Below, piece after piece: positions 59,960-64,000 of a DNA stretch of 64,000 nt (positions within the stretch are counted from its first letter, which is position 1; every line of letters starts with the position of its first letter). A model generated the notes under the pieces. That model was not told the origin of the DNA. It saw nothing but the letters and a program-made list of their open reading frames with translations, and made no database searches. Source of the stretch: Strix aluco (taxonomy: Eukaryota > Chordata > Aves > Strigiformes > Strigidae); NCBI RefSeq assembly GCF_031877795.1, contig NC_133954.1, forward strand, positions 10,073,466-10,137,465, read 5' to 3'. Made by a program: the position numbers and the translations under genes.

Positions 59960-61355
59960 GCCTTCCCCTGCTGCGCTGCGGCCCCTCCTGCCCGGGGGCC
60001 TGGGCGCCAGGAAGGGCTGGGCTGTCTCCCTCGGGGCTGCTTTTAGAGCTTCTTCGAATTAATTATTTATTGTATTAACTACCAAACCAAAACGAGGCTG
60101 TGCAGACACCTCTGCCCCACGGGTACTGCCTCAGTTGAGACTACCAAATATTTGTAGGGACTTGGCAAAGGGGGGAAACGTGTGTATTGAGCAGAGATCT
60201 TGTGCCAGCGTTCAGGGCAGGCGGGCGGGGGGGGGTTGCCTCTGCTCCTGCCTCTGTGCCGTGGGGCAGATCTCTAACCCTTCTGCTCCCGGGGAGGGGG
60301 ATGAGACAAGAACAGACACTAAAAGCTGTTGGTTTCTGTTAGAACAGACTTGGAATAGGCTTCTCCCATAACCGCGGCTTTCTGATGCCTCCCCGTGGGG
60401 GGTTGGGGGGGGTGTGTGGATGCTTTGGCAGAAGGACGAGCCCCGGGAACGCTCGCTCAGGCAGCCGCGACCTCCCCTCCGCGGAGCTAAAACCCGCCCG
60501 GTGCTGCTGCGGGCGCCGTCCCCAGGGGAGGGAGCGAGTGTCTGTTCTGGCTCCTTCCCCCTTCGGGGTTCAATGGGGCCGCAGCGACCAGGCCGGGTGC
60601 TCAGCAGCTGCCGCTGCTCCCCCTTAGAACTTCTACATACACGCACATACACGTAACCAGCCTTGATTTGATCTGATTGTTGTGTTTCTGAGTCACTGAA
60701 CTCACCCTGCAGCGTTCTCGGTGTCAGCTTTGCAGACAGACGCTCTCTGGGCCCCTCTTTCCCCCGTCACCCGCTGCCGCCGGCGGGTCCTGGCTCTGGC
60801 CAACACCCAGCACTGGGCGGCACAGCCGCTGCCCCAGCGAGGGTTGTTCACCGCACCCAGCGACTGTCCTGGGGGCCCCCCGGCGCGGTGACAGCGGCAG
60901 CAGGGTTTGTTCTGGCATCAGTTCGTGCTCCTGCTCCGGGCAGTGGATATTTATTTGTTTTTCTGCTGTCGCCGAGGCAGCGCTCGGCTCCAGGTCCGGG
61001 GCTTTGAATGCTGCAGCGTGAGAATGTTTAAGCGACCGCTTCTACCCGCGTTTCGTAGCGGAGCCCCCCTTCGGGTGGTTGATTTTTATACAAAATTTTT
61101 TCCTCAAATCTGGGTGCCCTTTCCCCGCCCACCAGCTGCGTCTCACCTGTTGCTTTGGGAGGAAGAAAATCCTCTCAGGGGCGAGCGGGGGGTGAGGGCT
61201 CTGCACTGGACGGGGGGCACGGACAGAGCCCTGGGAGCTGCTCTGCCAGAAGCTGCCTTGGGAGGAGGACGTGGAGTTTTACAGACCTCACATGTGAAAG
61301 CGACATATTTTTCTATTGTGAAAAGTAATTAAATAAATTTTGCTGAATGTTTTAA
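59960..61355 (+). other. MLX: MLX 3' UTR (inferred)
   Basis: About 1.4 kb from the stop to just past the AATAAA at 61332. AT-rich islands lie within GC-rich DNA (60045-60090, 61070-61110, 61300-61340). No ORF here is credible. Confidence 0.65.
61332..61337 (+). terminator. MLX: Poly(A) signal AATAAA, MLX
   Basis: Canonical hexamer in AATTAAATAAATTTT, followed by a T/GT-rich stretch. Confidence 0.8.
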
Positions 61356-61553
61356 TGATTTTTCTGCTTTTATTTCTGTTGCTGAGTTCCTGGAGCCTCC
61401 CCCTAGAGCGGGGCGGAGATGGACTCGGTGTTTCTGGAAGCCCAGAGCACCCGCCCTGGCTCAGGTTGCCCCTCCTGGCTCTTGCCTCCCCCAGGGTCCC
61501 CCTTTGACCAGAGAAACACCGCAGCGATGCAGAACTGAACCAAAAACCTGCTG

Positions 61554-61559
61554 TTTAAT
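61554..61559 (-). terminator. PSMC3IP: Poly(A) signal ATTAAA (minus strand), PSMC3IP
   Basis: TTTAAT on the plus strand reads ATTAAA for PSMC3IP, 330 bases after its stop. The MLX signal (61332) and this one are about 220 bases apart, so the two genes converge tail to tail. Confidence 0.6.
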
Positions 61560-61888
61560 GGGTCGGAGTCTCGTGCACCCCTCAGTCCCAGGGCGGAAAG
61601 TGGCTGAACCACAGGTCGAGCGCTGCAGCCAGCGTGGGCCTCGTCCCCTCGCTTCCCTTCTCAGCCCGCTCCTGGCACTGACGGGCAGGAAGAAAGAAAC
61701 GTTCCCTCTGCCACGGAGGGGGCTCGGTGCCGAGTCGCCCCCTCCAACCACCCTCCCAGCTGCAAAGTATTTTAAAACAAACATACAAATAAGCAGGATA
61801 AACCCGAGCCCTGCAAAAAGAGGAGAACAATCAACCCAACAGCCGAGTTCCAGCAGCAGCTCCTGCTCCCCGGGGCTCCCTCAGCGCC

Positions 61889-63665
61889 TCAGACAGCCGC
61901 CGGCAGCATGGCGTTGTGGTCCTCGTCCGTCTCGATCCCCACCTCCTCCTGCACCGGCACAGAGCGTCTCAGTGTCGCGGCCGCCCCGGCCCAGCAGAGC
62001 CACCGCCGCGGTACTTACGAAGAATTGCTTCTTGCTCTTGGGGTACCCCTCCAGGATGGCCTCCAGCAGCTCGGTCGCCTGGCGAGACAGGGGGGCTGTG
62101 GGGGCCGCTCCCTCCTCCACAGCTACAGCATTGGCCCGAGGTCTCCTCAGCCCCACGGCAGCGGGAGGAAGCTCCGCTTGAACGGGGGCTGCTCCCCAAG
62201 CTGCCCAGCAGACCCCGTGTCCCCGTCAGGGCACCAGCGTCGCCCCATGTCCCCGCAGGGCTGTCACCGCTCCCTCCCCGCGCAACGGCATGACCCTCAC
62301 CATTCGCTTCCTCCTCCGCCACTCCTTGCAGTACAGCTTCTGCTCGCTGCAGACCTGAGAAAGCAAGACAAAGCGAGAACAAAGCGAGCAGCCGCCCCCC
62401 GCAGCCGCTGGGAGCCCGGGGCTGGGACGTGCCTGGTGCCAAGGCCCCACCAGACGTCCCAGCTACAGCCAGAGGGTTATTTAACACACGAGCGGCTCAC
62501 AAAGCCCCTGCAGGGACGTGAACCTGTGAAACAGATCACCCGAGACAGGGAAAGACAAATTCACTGCGTGGCGGGTGACTGCATGAAGCAAAGGTTTGCA
62601 AGGAAATGGCAGCTCAGGCTGTTTCCTACAGACACCCTGAGCGTTGTCCCCGCAGCACACGCGGCCGAGGCTCGTGCACAGGCGCTGCTCAGGCCCCACA
62701 CAACCCCCTGCCTCTGTTGTGCCAGCGTCAGTCATACTGGGACTGGGTAACTGGGGGGGTGGTTTGGTACAGTCGGCCCGGCCCTGGACCGGGCTCAGCC
62801 CCTGGCAGCTCTTTACCTTCTCTTTTTCTTCCGGAGTGACGTGGTTGGTGGCAGACTTCATCCTCTCCAGTTTCTCTGTGTAAGTGGCACAGTCCTTCCT
62901 CAACTCCTCAAGCTCTCTGGCCATCTCAGGGGTTGTCATGGAGCTGCTCAGGTCCTTCAGCTCTGGAAGGGAGGTACCGGTCACCGGCAGGGCCAACAGC
63001 CCAGGGACAGCCCCCCGTGCCCACGGCCCCCCCAGCCAGCGCAGCCGCTCCCGGTGCTGTGGGGGCCCGGCAGGGCGGGCAGGGCGCACTCACCCGCCTC
63101 CATCTGCCGGCAGCTCTGCTGCAGCGCCTGCACCTTGGCGGCGAGGGCAGCGATCTCCCCGTCCAGGCCGCGGAGCTCCGCATCACTGGCGGCCGGGAGC
63201 TGCTCCTGCAGCGAGGCGGTGGGTCAGCGGCGGGGGGGGGCGGGCGGGGGCCGCGCCCGGGGCCGGGGCTCACCTGGTCGGCAAAGTAGATCTTCTGCTT
63301 CCCGTAGGCCTTCTCGCGGACGCGGCCCTGCTGCGCCAGCTGCTCCAGCGCCTTCACCACGGCCTGCCGGACGAGCGCCGTCAGCCGCGCCCCGGCCCAC
63401 CCCGCCCCGCCCCGCCCCGGCCCGGCCCCGGCCCCGGCCCCGCTCACCGCCTTGCCCAGCCCGTGCTCCCGCTGCAGGTTCCCGAAGGCGTCCTGGGCGC
63501 TGTAGGGCCGGTTCTGCTCCCGCAGGTACCGCAACAGGACGGCGGCGGCGCCTCCTGCGGGACAACGCGCCGGTCACCACGGCCGCCGCCGTCCCCCAGG
63601 ACCGCAGCGGCGGGGGACGGGACCCGCTCACCGCCCGCCGCGGGGCCCTCGCGGCCTTTGCTCAT
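61889..63665 (-). CDS. PSMC3IP: PSMC3-interacting protein (HOP2/TBPIP), 8 exons
   Basis: HOP2 pairs with MND1 to stimulate DMC1/RAD51 strand invasion in meiosis; it also co-activates steroid receptors. Minus-strand exons, in coding order: 63632-63665, 63448-63554, 63274-63363, 63094-63205, 62817-62962, 62301-62354, 62019-62078, 61889-61948. They give 220 residues (human 217). The N-terminal winged helix (about 13-77) contains LLRYLREQNRPYSAQDAF and YGKQKIYFADQ. The central coiled coil (about 80-160) contains ALAAKVQALQQSC and ends ATNHVTPEEKEK. The C-terminal helical bundle has CKEWRRRKRM, ILEGYPKSKKQFF and EEVGIETDED. The extreme C-terminus (MLPAAV) differs from human (VTLPDP). The start gives MSKGREGP, like human MSKGRAEA; an in-frame ATG at 63716 lies upstream in the promoter and is not used in homologs. 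Confidence 0.96.
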
Positions 63666-64000
63666 CCTCGGCCGGCGCTCGCCCCGCTCCGCTTCCGGCC
63701 ACCGGCGATGACGCACTTCCGGCGCGCCGCCGCCCCAGCCAATCAGAGGGAGGTAAGGGACGCGGCCTCCGAGTAGCGGGGGGAGGCGGCGCCGAGGGGC
63801 GGGACGCGGGAGCCGGGGGCGGGGCTGGTTCCGCCCGTTCCCCGGTGCCGGCCGGGCCCGCGGGGCGAAGCGACGGCCGGAGAGCGCTGGGCTGGGGGGG
63901 GGGAAGGAGCCGCCGCCATTCCCCGCCCGCCGCGCCCCGGGACAGCCGGGCCCTGCGGGGCCAGCGCCGAGCCTTCGTTAACCGTTACCGACCCGCCGCC
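63666..64000 (-). promoter_or_regulatory. PSMC3IP: PSMC3IP CpG promoter
   Basis: CpG-rich sequence upstream of the PSMC3IP ATG. It has two CTTCCGG ETS-type cores (near 63690 and 63716) and a CCAAT box (CCAATCAG, 63739-63746). The next expected neighbour, RETREG3, is not visible before the window ends. Confidence 0.6.

Noticed and set aside
63666-63716. Upstream in-frame ATG extending PSMC3IP by 17 residues
   Set aside because: It adds an Arg/Glu-rich leader (MRHRRWPEAERG...) over ETS motifs in the promoter; homologs start at MSKGR.
1-64000. CR1 LINE, LTR or SINE copies expected in bird DNA
   Set aside because: I looked for the CR1 3' ATTCTATG-type repeats and internal signatures and for LTR-like paired ends and saw none I could support by eye. 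A RepeatMasker run would settle old fragments.
1-64000. tRNA genes, CRISPR arrays, bacterial operons
   Set aside because: No TTCGANNC-type B-box in a cloverleaf context, no spaced direct-repeat arrays, and the whole window is spliced vertebrate genes.

Overview
The window is vertebrate nuclear DNA, almost certainly from a bird. The gene order CAVIN1(-) - ATP6V0A1(+) - NAGLU(+) - HSD17B1(+) - COASY(+) - MLX(+) - PSMC3IP(-) is the conserved order of human 17q21.2. The very short introns, the high GC and CpG content of the right half and the packed genes are typical of an avian microchromosome (the chicken chromosome 27 equivalent). The species cannot be told from the sequence alone. No prokaryotic, viral or plasmid features were seen, and no CRISPR array, tRNA or rRNA gene.

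Layout. Positions 1-10209 are AT-richer non-coding DNA that I read as the 5' part of CAVIN1 intron 1; the second coding exon lies off the left edge. The first coding exon of CAVIN1 is at 10210-10629 (minus). About 4.4 kb of non-coding DNA then leads to a CpG-rich promoter at about 14700-14940 and ATP6V0A1 (21 coding exons, 15068-42596), the a1 subunit of the V-ATPase membrane sector. From about 43.9 kb the DNA becomes very GC rich and five genes follow in about 20 kb: NAGLU (6 exons), HSD17B1 (6 exons), COASY (9 exons), MLX (8 exons), and PSMC3IP (8 exons, opposite strand, tail to tail with MLX). I resolved every exon of the six complete genes (all but CAVIN1) by AG/GT boundaries and reading phase. 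Each gives an uninterrupted protein close to its family's usual length.

The genes do not form one pathway: caveola coat (CAVIN1), vacuolar/lysosomal proton pump (ATP6V0A1), lysosomal heparan sulfate breakdown (NAGLU), oestrogen synthesis (HSD17B1), coenzyme A synthesis (COASY), glucose-responsive transcription (MLX) and meiotic recombination (PSMC3IP). ATP6V0A1 and NAGLU share the lysosome, but their adjacency is ancestral vertebrate synteny, not an operon.

I did not find a new biological system. The most interesting points are: three in-frame alternative-splicing modules in ATP6V0A1, one of them a 75-nt cassette exon candidate I cannot match from memory; a T17-A8 tract directly at one ATP6V0A1 acceptor; replacement of a substrate-contact glutamate in HSD17B1; an old hairpin-type DNA transposon remnant; a purine-rich hexamer minisatellite filling NAGLU intron 1; and motif pairs in the MLX, HSD17B1, CAVIN1 and ATP6V0A1 upstream regions. 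Motif-based regulatory calls are weak, since they rest on the sequence match only.
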